Below are positions 53,784 to 63,112 of a stretch of DNA of 64,000 nucleotides, piece by piece; the stretch's first letter is position 1; every line of letters begins with the position of its first letter. Both the position numbers and the translations under genes were made by a program. This stretch comes from Xylanivirga thermophila (lineage in GTDB: Bacteria > Bacillota > Clostridia > Caldicoprobacterales > Xylanivirgaceae). Under the pieces are notes generated by a model. The model searched no databases, was not told the origin of the DNA, and worked only from the letters and a program-made list of their open reading frames with translations. The stretch spans positions 124,001-188,000 of the forward strand of contig NZ_RXHQ01000003.1 of the NCBI RefSeq assembly GCF_004138105.1, in the 5' to 3' direction.

Positions 53784-54233
53784 ATGAAGTTAGATAGGCA
53801 TTCTGTTATTTTACAGCTTATAGAAGAAATGGATATAGAAACCCAAGAAGAACTAGCTCAGGAATTAAAAAAACGGGGATTTGATGTAACACAGGCTACA
53901 GTATCAAGAGATATAAAGGAATTACGACTAGTTAAGGTATTATCTTCGTCTGGTACATATAAATATGCGGCAATTGACCAGACAGATGCAGGCGTATCAG
54001 ATAGGCTTATTCGCATTTTTTCAGAATCAGTAGTTTCAATGGATTATGCAAATAATTTAATCGTTATAAAAACTTTTTCTGGTGGTGCAATGGCAGCAGC
54101 TGCTGCTATAGATGCATTGAATTGGAATGAGATTATAGGATGTATTGCTGGTGATGACGCTATACTAATAATAGTTAAAAACAATGAGTTAGTTAAAGGA
54201 GTTATTCAGAGATTTAATAAACTTTTAAAATAA
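53784..54233 (+). CDS. argR: Arginine repressor ArgR/AhrC
   Basis: A 149-residue hexameric regulator of arginine metabolism. The N-terminal winged helix is IETQEELAQELKKRGFDVTQATVSRDIKELRLVKV; the C-terminal oligomerization domain carries the arginine site, including GDDAILIIVKNNE (GDD/T motif). ATG 53784 is used although AAGGAGGG ends 11 bases before; a CTG at 53778 has better spacing. The nadK-argR-recN order is the usual Firmicutes one. Confidence 0.93.
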   Translation: MKLDRHSVILQLIEEMDIETQEELAQELKKRGFDVTQATVSRDIKELRLVKVLSSSGTYKYAAIDQTDAGVSDRLIRIFSESVVSMDYANNLIVIKTFSGGAMAAAAAIDALNWNEIIGCIAGDDAILIIVKNNELVKGVIQRFNKLLK

Positions 54234-54249
54234 TGTCAGGGGGATGAAT

Positions 54250-55968
54250 ATGCTCAGCCATTTATCTATAGAAAATCTGGCGCTGATAGATGAGCTGACT
54301 GTAGAATGGCGCTCAGGACTTAATATTATTACTGGTGAAACAGGTGCTGGAAAATCTATAATAATTGATGCCATTAGCTTGGTACTAGGTGGAAGGGCTG
54401 ACAGAGAGCTTATACGCTCAGGTGCTGATTTCACAAGGGTTGAAGCTGTGTTCTATGTGGAATATCATGATAAAATTTCAATTATTTTGGATCAATGGGG
54501 AATAGGGATTGAACAGGATGGTATGTTAATACTTATGAGAAAATTGCATACTAATGGTAGAAACGTGTGTAGAATAAATGGACATGCAGTTACCGTTTCT
54601 ACTTTAAAAGAAGTAGGTAAATGTTTGATTGATATACACGGACAGCATGAGCATCAATCTCTTTTGTCGCCAGAGTACCAACTAGATGTCTTAGATGCAT
54701 TAGGTGGTAAAGATATTCTAATGTTAAAAAAACAATTATCTTCTTGTTACAATCAATGGAAAGCCATAAAAAATGATATAGATAAGATACTAGGAGATGA
54801 AAGGGATCTAGAAAGAAAAAAAGATTTATTGATCTATCAAATCAATGAAATTGAAAGTGCACGTCTAGTTGAATCAGAAGAAGAAGAATTGGAGCATGAG
54901 AAACTTATTCTTCAAAATGCAGAAAAGATAGTTAATGGAGTGGAAAAAATTTATAGTTTGCTTTATTCTGGAGATTCTCATTACGCAGCTGTATATGATC
55001 AATTAGGGGCTATTAGTAATTTATTATTTGACATTGCTCAACTAGATGATAAATTAAAAAATATATCTCAACAGATAGATGACCTATATTATAATATAGA
55101 AGATATTGTAGAAAAGGTAAGAACATATAAAGATAGTTTTTCATATGACCCTCAAAGATTAGAACAAGTTGAAAACAGATTAGATTTGATAAGACAATTG
55201 AAGAGAAAATATGGGTCATCGATAAAAGAAATTTTAGTATATAAAGCTAAAATACAGAAAGAGTTATCCTATGTAGAAAATAGCAAAGAAACGTTGGAAG
55301 AATTAAAAAGACAAGAAAAAGATTTATATATTAAATTAGTTAACTATTGTAGTGAGTTGTCTCATAAAAGAATGCAATTAGCTGAAAAATTTAAACAGGA
55401 TATGCACAGACAATTAATTGATCTTGGAATGGATAAAGCCAGGTTTGATATTTTAATATCTCACCCAGAAGATATAAATGATTCTCATATATATATATCA
55501 GAAAACGGTTATGATAAAGTAGAATTTTTAATATCACCAAATATAGGTGAACCACTAAAGCCTTTAAATAAAATTGCATCAGGTGGAGAGTTATCAAGAA
55601 TGATGTTAGCTTTTAAAACCATTAGTGCAAATGTAGATGATATACCCACACTTATTTTTGATGAAATAGATGTTGGCATAAGTGGACAGATAGCTCAGGT
55701 TGTAGCACAAAAAATGGCGTCTATTTCTAGATATCACCAGCTTATTTGTATTACACATCTTCCTCAGATTGCTGCTATGGCGGATAATCATTTTTGCGTT
55801 AGCAAAAATTTGGAAAAAGGACGCACTATCACTACAGTGAATTTCTTACAACCTGAAGAACAGAAAAAGGAATTAGCAAAGATGATTGATGGCACGGATA
55901 TAACAGAAATTAGCCTTAGACATGCATCAGAGATGATTAATCAAGCTAAAAATTTTAAAGATAAATAA
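54250..55968 (+). CDS. recN: DNA repair protein RecN
   Basis: An SMC-like ATPase that acts early at double-strand breaks. The N-terminal MLSHLSIENLALIDELTVEW and Walker A GETGAGKSIIIDAI (near 29-42), a coiled-coil region (about 150-380), then the ABC signature IASGGELSRMMLAFK and Walker B TLIFDEIDVGISG. The length is 572 residues. ATG 54250 is chosen (AGGGGGAT upstream); ATG 54244 is too near the SD. Terminator after the gene. Confidence 0.95.
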   Translation: MLSHLSIENLALIDELTVEWRSGLNIITGETGAGKSIIIDAISLVLGGRADRELIRSGADFTRVEAVFYVEYHDKISIILDQWGIGIEQDGMLILMRKLHTNGRNVCRINGHAVTVSTLKEVGKCLIDIHGQHEHQSLLSPEYQLDVLDALGGKDILMLKKQLSSCYNQWKAIKNDIDKILGDERDLERKKDLLIYQINEIESARLVESEEEELEHEKLILQNAEKIVNGVEKIYSLLYSGDSHYAAVYDQLGAISNLLFDIAQLDDKLKNISQQIDDLYYNIEDIVEKVRTYKDSFSYDPQRLEQVENRLDLIRQLKRKYGSSIKEILVYKAKIQKELSYVENSKETLEELKRQEKDLYIKLVNYCSELSHKRMQLAEKFKQDMHRQLIDLGMDKARFDILISHPEDINDSHIYISENGYDKVEFLISPNIGEPLKPLNKIASGGELSRMMLAFKTISANVDDIPTLIFDEIDVGISGQIAQVVAQKMASISRYHQLICITHLPQIAAMADNHFCVSKNLEKGRTITTVNFLQPEEQKKELAKMIDGTDITEISLRHASEMINQAKNFKDK

Positions 55969-55990
55969 CTGTAGATGATTTTATTTTTTT

Positions 55991-56016
55991 AAAGGGTGTA
56001 TACCCTTTCTTTTTTT
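55991..56016 (+). terminator. Intrinsic terminator after recN
   Basis: A 7-bp stem AAAGGGT/ACCCTTT (55991-55997 with 56002-56008) with a four-base loop and CTTTTTTT after it. Confidence 0.8.
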
Positions 56017-56119
56017 GTCTTTTTTTACGTTATGTTAGATTGAATAATTACTTTTATTAGCGGTTAACTTAATCTTGTTACTAATATGTCAATTGCCATA
56101 AGATAGAGGTGTAAATATT

Positions 56120-57418
56120 ATGAAAAAGATGAAGTTGAAACAGCTTATAGGAGTATTTTTAGCAATAACAGTTTTATTCCTAAATTATTTGCCTTGTGTT
56201 CAAAGTATAAGAAATACACCTTCAGAGCTATATATATTAGAGGGCGACACGAAAGTTCTTAGTTTTGGGTTGCCTTTTAAAATTAAAATTGAAAGTGATA
56301 ATGTAGATGTTTTAAAATTTAATGGTAAATCATTAAAAGATTATCCGATATATAGCATGTCTGAACCTATATCAATAGAGACTGTACAAAATGGGAAAGT
56401 ATCTCTTAATTTTAAACTTTTTGGTCTTATACCAATCAAAGAATTAAAGGTAAATGTACAGCCTCAAAAGGAGGTTATACCAGGCGGTCAAGCAGTTGGT
56501 GTATCTATTCATACCCAAGGTGCTATTATAGTAGGTACATCTGAAATAATTGACAAGTCGGGTACAACTTATTATCCTGCTATTGAAGCTGGATTGAAAC
56601 CAGGCGATATTATAGAGAAGGTAAATGGAGTATATGTTAAAAATGCAGAGCATTTATCAATATTGGTAGATAAAAAACGCAAAAATGGTTTAGAATTAGA
56701 TATAAGAAGGGGGAATATGATATTTCAAACCCATATAACACCAACATTAGATGGAAATGATAATAAATACAGACTTGGTATATGGGTAAGGGATAGCACA
56801 GCGGGGGTAGGTACGCTAACTTTTATAGATCCAGATAGCAAAAACTTTGGAGCATTAGGTCATGCAATAACCGATATAGATACAGGGCTATTATTACCTG
56901 TTAAAAACGGCAAAATCATGGAAGCACATATTGTGGATATAAAACAAGGATCAAAAGGAAAACCTGGAGAAATAAAGGGTGTGTTTTCAGATAAACAAAA
57001 ATCCATGGGAAATGTATATAAAAATACTAATTACGGTATCTATGGCAAAATAAATTCCAATATCCAGCAGATAGATTATAAAAAAGGTATTCCCATTGCA
57101 TATCAAGATAGTATTAATATAGGTAAAGCTACTATATTATGTACAATAGATGATGAAGGAATAAAGGAATTTGATATAAATATAGTAAAGATAAATAGGC
57201 AAAGTCATCCTAATTCTAAAGGTATGGTAGTAGAAATTACAGATCCTGAATTATTAAATAAAACAGGAGGCATTGTACAAGGAATGAGTGGAAGCCCAAT
57301 AATTCAAAATGGAAGGATAGTAGGTGCTATTACGCATGTATTGGTTAATGATCCTACAAAAGGGTATGCAATATTTATAGAATGGATGTTAGATGAATCC
57401 AGTAAAATTATAGAATAA
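56120..57418 (+). CDS. spoIVB: SpoIVB serine peptidase
   Basis: SpoIVB is made in the forespore and cleaves SpoIVFA, which allows pro-SigmaK processing in the mother cell. A signal-anchor (LIGVFLAITVLFLNYLP) is followed by a PDZ domain (AIEAGLKPGDIIEKVNGVYVKN) and the S55 peptidase domain with GALGHAITDIDTG (catalytic His) and GIVQGMSGSPIIQNGRIVGAITH (catalytic Ser). The length is 432 residues. AGAGGTG precedes the ATG. With sigK in the same window it shows the SigmaK checkpoint is present. Confidence 0.95.
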   Translation: MKKMKLKQLIGVFLAITVLFLNYLPCVQSIRNTPSELYILEGDTKVLSFGLPFKIKIESDNVDVLKFNGKSLKDYPIYSMSEPISIETVQNGKVSLNFKLFGLIPIKELKVNVQPQKEVIPGGQAVGVSIHTQGAIIVGTSEIIDKSGTTYYPAIEAGLKPGDIIEKVNGVYVKNAEHLSILVDKKRKNGLELDIRRGNMIFQTHITPTLDGNDNKYRLGIWVRDSTAGVGTLTFIDPDSKNFGALGHAITDIDTGLLLPVKNGKIMEAHIVDIKQGSKGKPGEIKGVFSDKQKSMGNVYKNTNYGIYGKINSNIQQIDYKKGIPIAYQDSINIGKATILCTIDDEGIKEFDINIVKINRQSHPNSKGMVVEITDPELLNKTGGIVQGMSGSPIIQNGRIVGAITHVLVNDPTKGYAIFIEWMLDESSKIIE

Positions 57419-57442
57419 ACATACTTTTTTGCTTTTACAAGA

Positions 57443-57467
57443 AGGAAATTCTAAATGTCTGTCGAAT
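57443..57467 (+). promoter_or_regulatory. SigmaH promoter of spo0A
   Basis: AGGAAAT at 57443-57449, 14 bases, then GAAT at 57464-57467: an exact match to the SigmaH pattern AGGAnnT-N14-GAAT, 90 bases upstream of spo0A. Confidence 0.7.
57460..57466 (+). promoter_or_regulatory. 0A box overlapping the spo0A promoter
   Basis: TGTCGAA, the consensus Spo0A~P binding site, overlaps the -10 GAAT of the SigmaH promoter, so Spo0A probably regulates its own gene. Confidence 0.65.
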
Positions 57468-57556
57468 AAAGTTTAATAGAGGTTTGATAAACTTTTTATA
57501 TATTTTATTAATATTTGACATATAAAGTCTCGCGTTACAGAAGGGGGTAAATCACT

Positions 57557-58378
57557 ATGTCTGAAAAAATCAAGATATTATTAGCTGATGATAATAAAGA
57601 GTTTTGTGATATTGTTAGTCAATATCTAAAAATTCAAGATGATATGGAGATTGTAGGTATAGCCAATGATGGAGCAGAAACGTTAGAATTGATATCAATA
57701 ACTAAACCTGATGTTGTTGTTCTAGATATAATAATGCCCCATCTTGATGGATTAGGCGTACTTGAAAAATTAAATATAATGGAGTTGGAAAAAAGGCCTA
57801 AAGTAGTAATATTATCTGCTGTAGGTCAGGATAAGATTACTCAAAAGGCCATAAGTCTAGGTTGTGATTATTATATGGTTAAACCTTTTGATTTAAAAGT
57901 TTTTGTACAACGAATACGCCAGCTCATGGATATTAATTCAGAAATAGTATCTAATAGTGCTGCCATGTTAGGATCTACGCCCATATTTACTAAATCAAAT
58001 TCTATATGGAACGACGGAAAAGTTATATCATTAGAAGCAGATATAACTAATATATTGCATGAAATAGGTGTCCCTGCACATATAAAAGGATATCAATATT
58101 TACGTGAAGCTATAGCTCTGGTAGTTAATGATATAGAATTATTAAGTGGAATAACAAAAGAATTATATCCAAGTATAGCTCAAAAGTTTAATACTACTCC
58201 AAGTCGAGTAGAACGTGCTATTAGACATGCTATAGAAGTAGCATGGAGCAGAGGTCGGGTAGATACTATAAATAAATTTTTCGGTTATACTGTTCATGAA
58301 CAAAAAGGTAAACCTACTAATGGCGAGTTTATTGCAATGGTAGCTGACAAGATAAGGATGCAATCAAAAACATATTAA
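57557..58378 (+). CDS. spo0A: Sporulation master regulator Spo0A
   Basis: A response regulator of 273 residues. The receiver has [11 protein letters not shown] (Asp11, Asp12), [20 protein letters not shown] (phosphoacceptor Asp57) and YMVKPFD (Lys). The C-terminal DNA-binding domain has [23 protein letters not shown] and [20 protein letters not shown], unique to Spo0A. GGGGGTAA precedes the ATG. It follows spoIVB, as in almost all sporeformers, and is followed by a terminator. Confidence 0.97.
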   Translation: MSEKIKILLADDNKEFCDIVSQYLKIQDDMEIVGIANDGAETLELISITKPDVVVLDIIMPHLDGLGVLEKLNIMELEKRPKVVILSAVGQDKITQKAISLGCDYYMVKPFDLKVFVQRIRQLMDINSEIVSNSAAMLGSTPIFTKSNSIWNDGKVISLEADITNILHEIGVPAHIKGYQYLREAIALVVNDIELLSGITKELYPSIAQKFNTTPSRVERAIRHAIEVAWSRGRVDTINKFFGYTVHEQKGKPTNGEFIAMVADKIRMQSKTY

Positions 58379-58391
58379 GTATTGAAAAAGT

Positions 58392-58421
58392 AGCATGCAT
58401 TTTAGCATGTTATTTTTTTTT
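58392..58421 (+). terminator. Intrinsic terminator after spo0A
   Basis: A 7-bp stem (AGCATGC with GCATGTT, one G-T pair; 58392-58398 with 58405-58411), six-base loop and TATTTTTTTTT. Confidence 0.75.
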
Positions 58422-58480
58422 GTATAAAATCAGCTAATGTGCAAAATATAGTAATATGAAAACGAATAGGAGAGATAGAT

Positions 58481-59599
58481 GTGATAAAAGGCAGAGCCAA
58501 AAAAGACATAAAGACAAAAAATTTGGTTAATAGGTTAAAACCTGGGGATATTGCTGTTATAAAACATGAAGATATTGACGAAGTAGCAGCTGTAAATTTA
58601 GCGGAAAAAAGAGTGAAAGCAATAGTAAACGCCTGCCTTTCCATAAGTGGGAAATATCCTAATCAAGGTCCTAAAATACTAAGTCAAAACAATATTCCCA
58701 TTATTGATAATATAGGCAATGAGCTATTTGATTTTATACAAGAGAACGATATATTGCAATGGGATGGTAATAAATTATATATAAATAATGAAATAGTGGG
58801 TCAGGCATTTATATTAACTGAAAAGGAAATATTAAAAAAGATGGAAGATGCAGCAGATAATATTGATATTGCTCTAAATAAGTTTATTAATAATACCTTA
58901 CAATATGCGCATAAAGAGAAGGATGTAGTCTTAACTCCTTTAAAATTACCAAGACCTAAACAAAAAATACAAGGTAAACATGTATTAGTTGTAATAAGAG
59001 GTAGAAACTACAAAGAAGATTTAAAGGCTATTCGATCATATATTGAAGAAGTAAAGCCAATTATGATAGGAGTAGATGGAGGAGGGGATGCTCTATTGGA
59101 TTATGGATTTAAACCCGACATACTTATAGGTGACATGGATAGTGTATCCGACAAGTGTATCCGTAATTGTAAACAGATAATTGTTCATGCCTATCCGGAT
59201 GGGCGCTGTCCTGGAATGGATAGGATTTGTAAGCTAGGACTAACGGCTGACATATTATCATATCCTGGAACCAGTGAAGATATTGCATTAATTTTTGCCT
59301 ACGAAAATAAGGCAGAGCTTATAGTTACAGTAGGCAGTCATACAAATATGATAGATTTTTTAGAAAAGGGTAGACCAGGAATGGCTAGTACCCTTTTGGT
59401 AAGAATGAAGGTAGGATATAAGATAGTAGACGCGAAAGGAGTAAATGAATTATATAAAAACCAAATAAAGCCTAGATATGTGGCTGCTCTTTTTGCCGCT
59501 GCTCTTTTCCCGATTGTTTTAATATCCAGACTATCTCCCCAGATAAGAGAAATATACAGATTACTGGCATTGAAGATAAGGTTATTTTTAGGATGTTAG
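58481..59599 (+). CDS. steA: SteA-like putative cytokinetic ring protein
   Basis: A 372-residue protein related to actinobacterial SteA. The N-terminal half has a conserved DIAVIKHEDIDEVAA and RVKAIVNACLSISGKYPNQGP; the centre resembles thiamine pyrophosphokinase (IGVDGGGDALLDYGFKPDILIGDMDSVSD, GTSEDIALIFA), and a C-terminal hydrophobic segment (YVAALFAAALFPIVLI) anchors it. In Corynebacterium SteA and SteB act in daughter-cell separation. GAGAGATAGA precedes the GTG. A SteB-like gene follows after 10 bases. Confidence 0.85.
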   Translation: MIKGRAKKDIKTKNLVNRLKPGDIAVIKHEDIDEVAAVNLAEKRVKAIVNACLSISGKYPNQGPKILSQNNIPIIDNIGNELFDFIQENDILQWDGNKLYINNEIVGQAFILTEKEILKKMEDAADNIDIALNKFINNTLQYAHKEKDVVLTPLKLPRPKQKIQGKHVLVVIRGRNYKEDLKAIRSYIEEVKPIMIGVDGGGDALLDYGFKPDILIGDMDSVSDKCIRNCKQIIVHAYPDGRCPGMDRICKLGLTADILSYPGTSEDIALIFAYENKAELIVTVGSHTNMIDFLEKGRPGMASTLLVRMKVGYKIVDAKGVNELYKNQIKPRYVAALFAAALFPIVLISRLSPQIREIYRLLALKIRLFLGC

Positions 59600-59609
59600 G
59601 TGGTAATAT

Positions 59610-60515
59610 ATGATGAATTTTAAGTATTATATAATATTGATAATTGGAATATTTCTTGCCTTAGGTCTTGGTATTCTTGTAGGAATTTCTTTAGAGAATA
59701 AAAACATACTAGAAAATCAACAAAAACAATTAACCAAACAAATAGAAGAGGAATTTAATATAATACGTACACAAACGGAGCAATGGAAAAATAACTACAT
59801 TCAGCTAGAACAACAAAAACAACAAATTGACTGGTTGTGCAACGTACTTTTTGATGAGATTATAAAGGATAAGTTAAGTGATATTAGGGTGACATTTATT
59901 TCACTAGGAGAAAATAATAGCATCTATCAGGATATAATAAGTATTCTTGAAAATGCAGGTGCAAAGATTAGTTCTAGTTATATAATAAATAGCTCTTTAA
60001 ATGAAGAAATATCTCAAATTTATTCTCAATACAGTGATACCCAGGATATGCCGCTAACTTCTCTATACCAATATATGGGCCAAGATTTAATATTTAGCAT
60101 AACAGAAGGCCAAAATGTTAACTCAGTATACGAATTAATACAGAATGGAGCAATAAAAAATACAGTAAATATCGAGGATGGGTGCAATGCAATAATATTA
60201 TCTGGAGATTATATTAAGGATAAAAATTTTGAATTGTTGACACAAGGAATAGTAAAAGCAGCGCAAGATTTAGATATAGCCATAATCGGCATATCAAACA
60301 GTAGCTATGATATCGAAAAATCCACATATAGAAATCTAGGGATATCTACAATAGAAAACATTGATTCTTTATATGGTAGGTTATGCCTTGTATCATTGCT
60401 TTGTGGCAATAGCGGGAACTATGGGATAAGAGAACAAGCAAATGGAATATTACCAGATCCGCTATTTCCTGCAGATATACGATCAATATATAATCACGAA
60501 AAAGGTGATAGATGA
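59610..60515 (+). CDS. SteB/MctB-like membrane protein (copper transporter family by annotation)
   Basis: A 301-residue protein with one N-terminal membrane helix (YIILIIGIFLALGLGILVGISL), a coiled-coil (ENQQKQLTKQIEEEFNIIRTQTEQ) and an extracytoplasmic alpha/beta domain. The family is called MctB or copper transporter in mycobacteria, but in clusters with SteA it is SteB, a partner in cell division. No metal-binding Cys cluster is visible here, so I do not assume copper transport. It overlaps the next gene by four bases. Confidence 0.78.
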   Translation: MMNFKYYIILIIGIFLALGLGILVGISLENKNILENQQKQLTKQIEEEFNIIRTQTEQWKNNYIQLEQQKQQIDWLCNVLFDEIIKDKLSDIRVTFISLGENNSIYQDIISILENAGAKISSSYIINSSLNEEISQIYSQYSDTQDMPLTSLYQYMGQDLIFSITEGQNVNSVYELIQNGAIKNTVNIEDGCNAIILSGDYIKDKNFELLTQGIVKAAQDLDIAIIGISNSSYDIEKSTYRNLGISTIENIDSLYGRLCLVSLLCGNSGNYGIREQANGILPDPLFPADIRSIYNHEKGDR

Positions 60516-61207
60516 TGATAAGATGCAATAATAATAATGTAGGAGTTATTATTCCAGCATTTAATGAAGAACGAAGAATAGAAAGTACTATTTGTGCGTT
60601 AAAGAATGTACCGGAAATAAAAGATATTTTGGTGATAGATGATGGTTCTACTGACCAAACATCTAAAATTGCTGAATTAGCCGGTGCTAGAGTATATAGA
60701 TTAGATAAAAATTATGGAAAAGGGTATGCTTTGGAAACCGGGATTCAGTTACAAGATAATCCCATAATAATATTTCTAGATGGAGATTTAGGGGAAAGTG
60801 CTCAAGAAGTTACTAAACTTCTTAATCCTATTTTAAAAGATGAAGCCGATGTCACTGTGGCTAAAATACCTTTTGTAAAAAATAAAGGAGGATTTGGATT
60901 TGTAAAAAGATTGAGTATATCGGGTATAAGAAAAATAACTGGCAAGCATTTTAGTAGTGTCTTATCAGGACAAAGGGCCTTTAAAAAGGATGTAATGAAA
61001 ATAGAATATCTACAATATCCACGATTTGGTATAGAATTTGGAATGACAATAGATCTTTTATGTTCAGGAGTTAGAATACAGGAAGTAGATGTAAATATGA
61101 AACATAGAATTACAGGGAAAAATTTTGCAGGATTTATACATAGAGCCAAGCAATTTAAAGATATCTCGCATGTTTTTATCAAAAAAATGTTAATGGAAGG
61201 TAGATAA
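60512..61207 (+). CDS. Family 2 glycosyltransferase
   Basis: A GT-A fold enzyme of 231 residues: VGVIIPAFNEERRIESTI, DILVIDDGSTDQTSKIAE, YGKGYALETGIQ and IIFLDGDLGES (DxD-like). It has no membrane helices. The acceptor is unknown; position between SteB and an MraY-like enzyme suggests a lipid-linked sugar. The start is ATG with AAGGTGA upstream; it overlaps the previous gene. Confidence 0.88.
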   Translation: MMIRCNNNNVGVIIPAFNEERRIESTICALKNVPEIKDILVIDDGSTDQTSKIAELAGARVYRLDKNYGKGYALETGIQLQDNPIIIFLDGDLGESAQEVTKLLNPILKDEADVTVAKIPFVKNKGGFGFVKRLSISGIRKITGKHFSSVLSGQRAFKKDVMKIEYLQYPRFGIEFGMTIDLLCSGVRIQEVDVNMKHRITGKNFAGFIHRAKQFKDISHVFIKKMLMEGR

Positions 61208-61209
61208 AA

Positions 61210-62010
61210 TTGATACTGGTTACTATATCATTTTTGATTACTCTATATTTATTGCCTAGAATTACCAGAATTTTGGAAAGCAACAATATGGTAGTAGAAA
61301 ATTATAGGGGAATAAAGGTAATAACTGGGGCAGGAATTGTTTTTTTATTTGCATGCTTATTATCCTCAATAATTTTACTTTTGCATGAACCATCTATTGA
61401 TATATGCGTATTCATAATAGTAAGTACCCTAGTTAGTTTGCTAGGAATTATGGATGATTATCTAGGAGATAATAATGCTAAGGGAATAAAGGGTCATATA
61501 AATACTATTTTAAGAGGCGAAATGTCTACAGGTGCTATAAAAGCAATATTAGGAATTTTTACGGGCCTCATAGTTTCCATTATCTATTATGATAGAATTT
61601 TCGAAATAATTATTAATACATCTATTTTTGCTTTATGCATTAATTTTTTTAATTTATTAGATCTTAGGCCTGGAAGAACAATAAAAACATTTATCATGTT
61701 CATAGTTTTATTTTTATTTTTTAATAATAGTGATTTCATATGGATGTTTTATCCCATGTTGGGCGTTTTATCCGTGTACATATTTGGAGAAATGCGAGAA
61801 GTATACATGCTTGGAGATTCAGGAGCTAATCTCATTGGTGGTATCATGGGGCTGTTTATAATTAGATCTATGACAACAAACTGGAAAATTATTATATTAT
61901 CTTTTTTAATAATAATTCATCTATTTGCAGAATTTAATTCTATATCTGCTTGTATCAAAAAAAATCCCATTCTCAGATTTATTGATAATATAGGAAGGAT
62001 AAGATCATAA
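61210..62010 (+). CDS. MraY/WecA-like polyprenyl-phosphate transferase (GT4)
   Basis: A polytopic membrane protein of 266 residues with about eight hydrophobic segments. Motifs of the polyprenyl-phosphate N-acetylhexosamine-1-phosphate transferases are visible: GIMDDYLGDNNAKGIKGH, INFFNLLDLRPGR and MLGDSGANLIGG. It is not MraY proper (which is longer and lies in dcw). It may start a glycolipid completed by the adjacent GT2 enzyme. The TTG start follows GGAAGGTAG. Confidence 0.85.
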   Translation: MILVTISFLITLYLLPRITRILESNNMVVENYRGIKVITGAGIVFLFACLLSSIILLLHEPSIDICVFIIVSTLVSLLGIMDDYLGDNNAKGIKGHINTILRGEMSTGAIKAILGIFTGLIVSIIYYDRIFEIIINTSIFALCINFFNLLDLRPGRTIKTFIMFIVLFLFFNNSDFIWMFYPMLGVLSVYIFGEMREVYMLGDSGANLIGGIMGLFIIRSMTTNWKIIILSFLIIIHLFAEFNSISACIKKNPILRFIDNIGRIRS

Positions 62011-62011
62011 T

Positions 62012-63112
62012 ATGAATATAGAATATAGAAAAGGTATTGTCAAAAGTATCAATTCATTTAATGGACAGGTATATATTCTTACTTTAGATATTGAGCATCC
62101 TATAAAAAGAGCCATAGGATATAGAATGTTGACTGGCGATATACAAAAAGGAGATTCTGTAATAGCAAATACTACCGCAGGTACTTTAAAGTTAGGAACT
62201 GGAGGATATCATTTTATTATTTATAACTATAGTTGTTATGAACAGAATATTTCCAACATAGGACATGGTATGAAATTAAAATATACACCTTTGCAATTCA
62301 AATGTTTACTAGCTGAAGAACATGACAGTATATACCATAACGATTTTAATTTACCTATAGATTTTAATCATAAAATGATCTATATAGGAGAACTTCATAG
62401 CATGTTAGCACCCCTTTGTGCCTATCTTAAATTATTTTCAAATAATAAAGTAAAGATTGGATACATAATGACCGACCATGGTGCTATGCCTTTAATGTTT
62501 AGTAAAAGTGTTCAAGAATTAAAGAAAAAAGAATTGCTCGATGTTACCATTACCTGTGGCAATGCATTTGGAGGAGATTATGAGTGTGTTAACATATACA
62601 CTGCACTTATAGCAGCAGCCAATATCGAAAAATGCGATATTATAATAATTACTATGGGACCCGGTATATTGGGCACTGATACTAAATATGGATTTAGCGG
62701 ATTAGAACTCGGATTTTATGGGAATTTTATTATGAGTACAGGATGCAAAAAGTTTATATATGTTCCGCGAATAAGCTTTGCTGATAAACGAGCTAGACAT
62801 ATGGGAATAAGCCATCATACAATAACCATACTAAATGATATTATACAAAGCAATGCTAAAATTGTCTTACCTCTAATGAAAAAAAGCCAGCTGTCATATA
62901 TCTATAGACAGCTGACAATAAACAAGCTTATGGAGAAACACAATTTTTCTATAGTTGATGGCAATGGAATATATAGAGCTTTGGCTAATTATGAGATATG
63001 TCCTACCACAATGGGAAGGGGAATAGATGCTGATCCAATTTTTTTCAAGGCAGTGGGTGCTGCAGGGTATTATGGATTATTCAGAATGCTGGGGTTTAAG
63101 CCAACGATTTAA
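62012..63112 (+). CDS. DUF3866 family protein
   Basis: A 366-residue protein of unknown function: N-terminal beta-rich region (YRKGIVKSINSFNGQVYIL, GDSVIANTTAGTLKLGTGGYHFI), then a Rossmann-like part with IYIGELHSMLAPLCAYLK, YIMTDHGAMPLMFSK, and IITMGPGILGTDTKYGFSGLELG. In Clostridia and Actinobacteria it accompanies steA and steB. Its last 36 bases overlap the convergent carboxypeptidase gene. Confidence 0.85.
   Translation: MNIEYRKGIVKSINSFNGQVYILTLDIEHPIKRAIGYRMLTGDIQKGDSVIANTTAGTLKLGTGGYHFIIYNYSCYEQNISNIGHGMKLKYTPLQFKCLLAEEHDSIYHNDFNLPIDFNHKMIYIGELHSMLAPLCAYLKLFSNNKVKIGYIMTDHGAMPLMFSKSVQELKKKELLDVTITCGNAFGGDYECVNIYTALIAAANIEKCDIIIITMGPGILGTDTKYGFSGLELGFYGNFIMSTGCKKFIYVPRISFADKRARHMGISHHTITILNDIIQSNAKIVLPLMKKSQLSYIYRQLTINKLMEKHNFSIVDGNGIYRALANYEICPTTMGRGIDADPIFFKAVGAAGYYGLFRMLGFKPTI

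Noticed and set aside
59610-60515. Copper transport role for the MctB-family protein
   Set aside because: The family name suggests it, but no Met/Cys/His metal cluster is visible and the neighbour is SteA; division role preferred.
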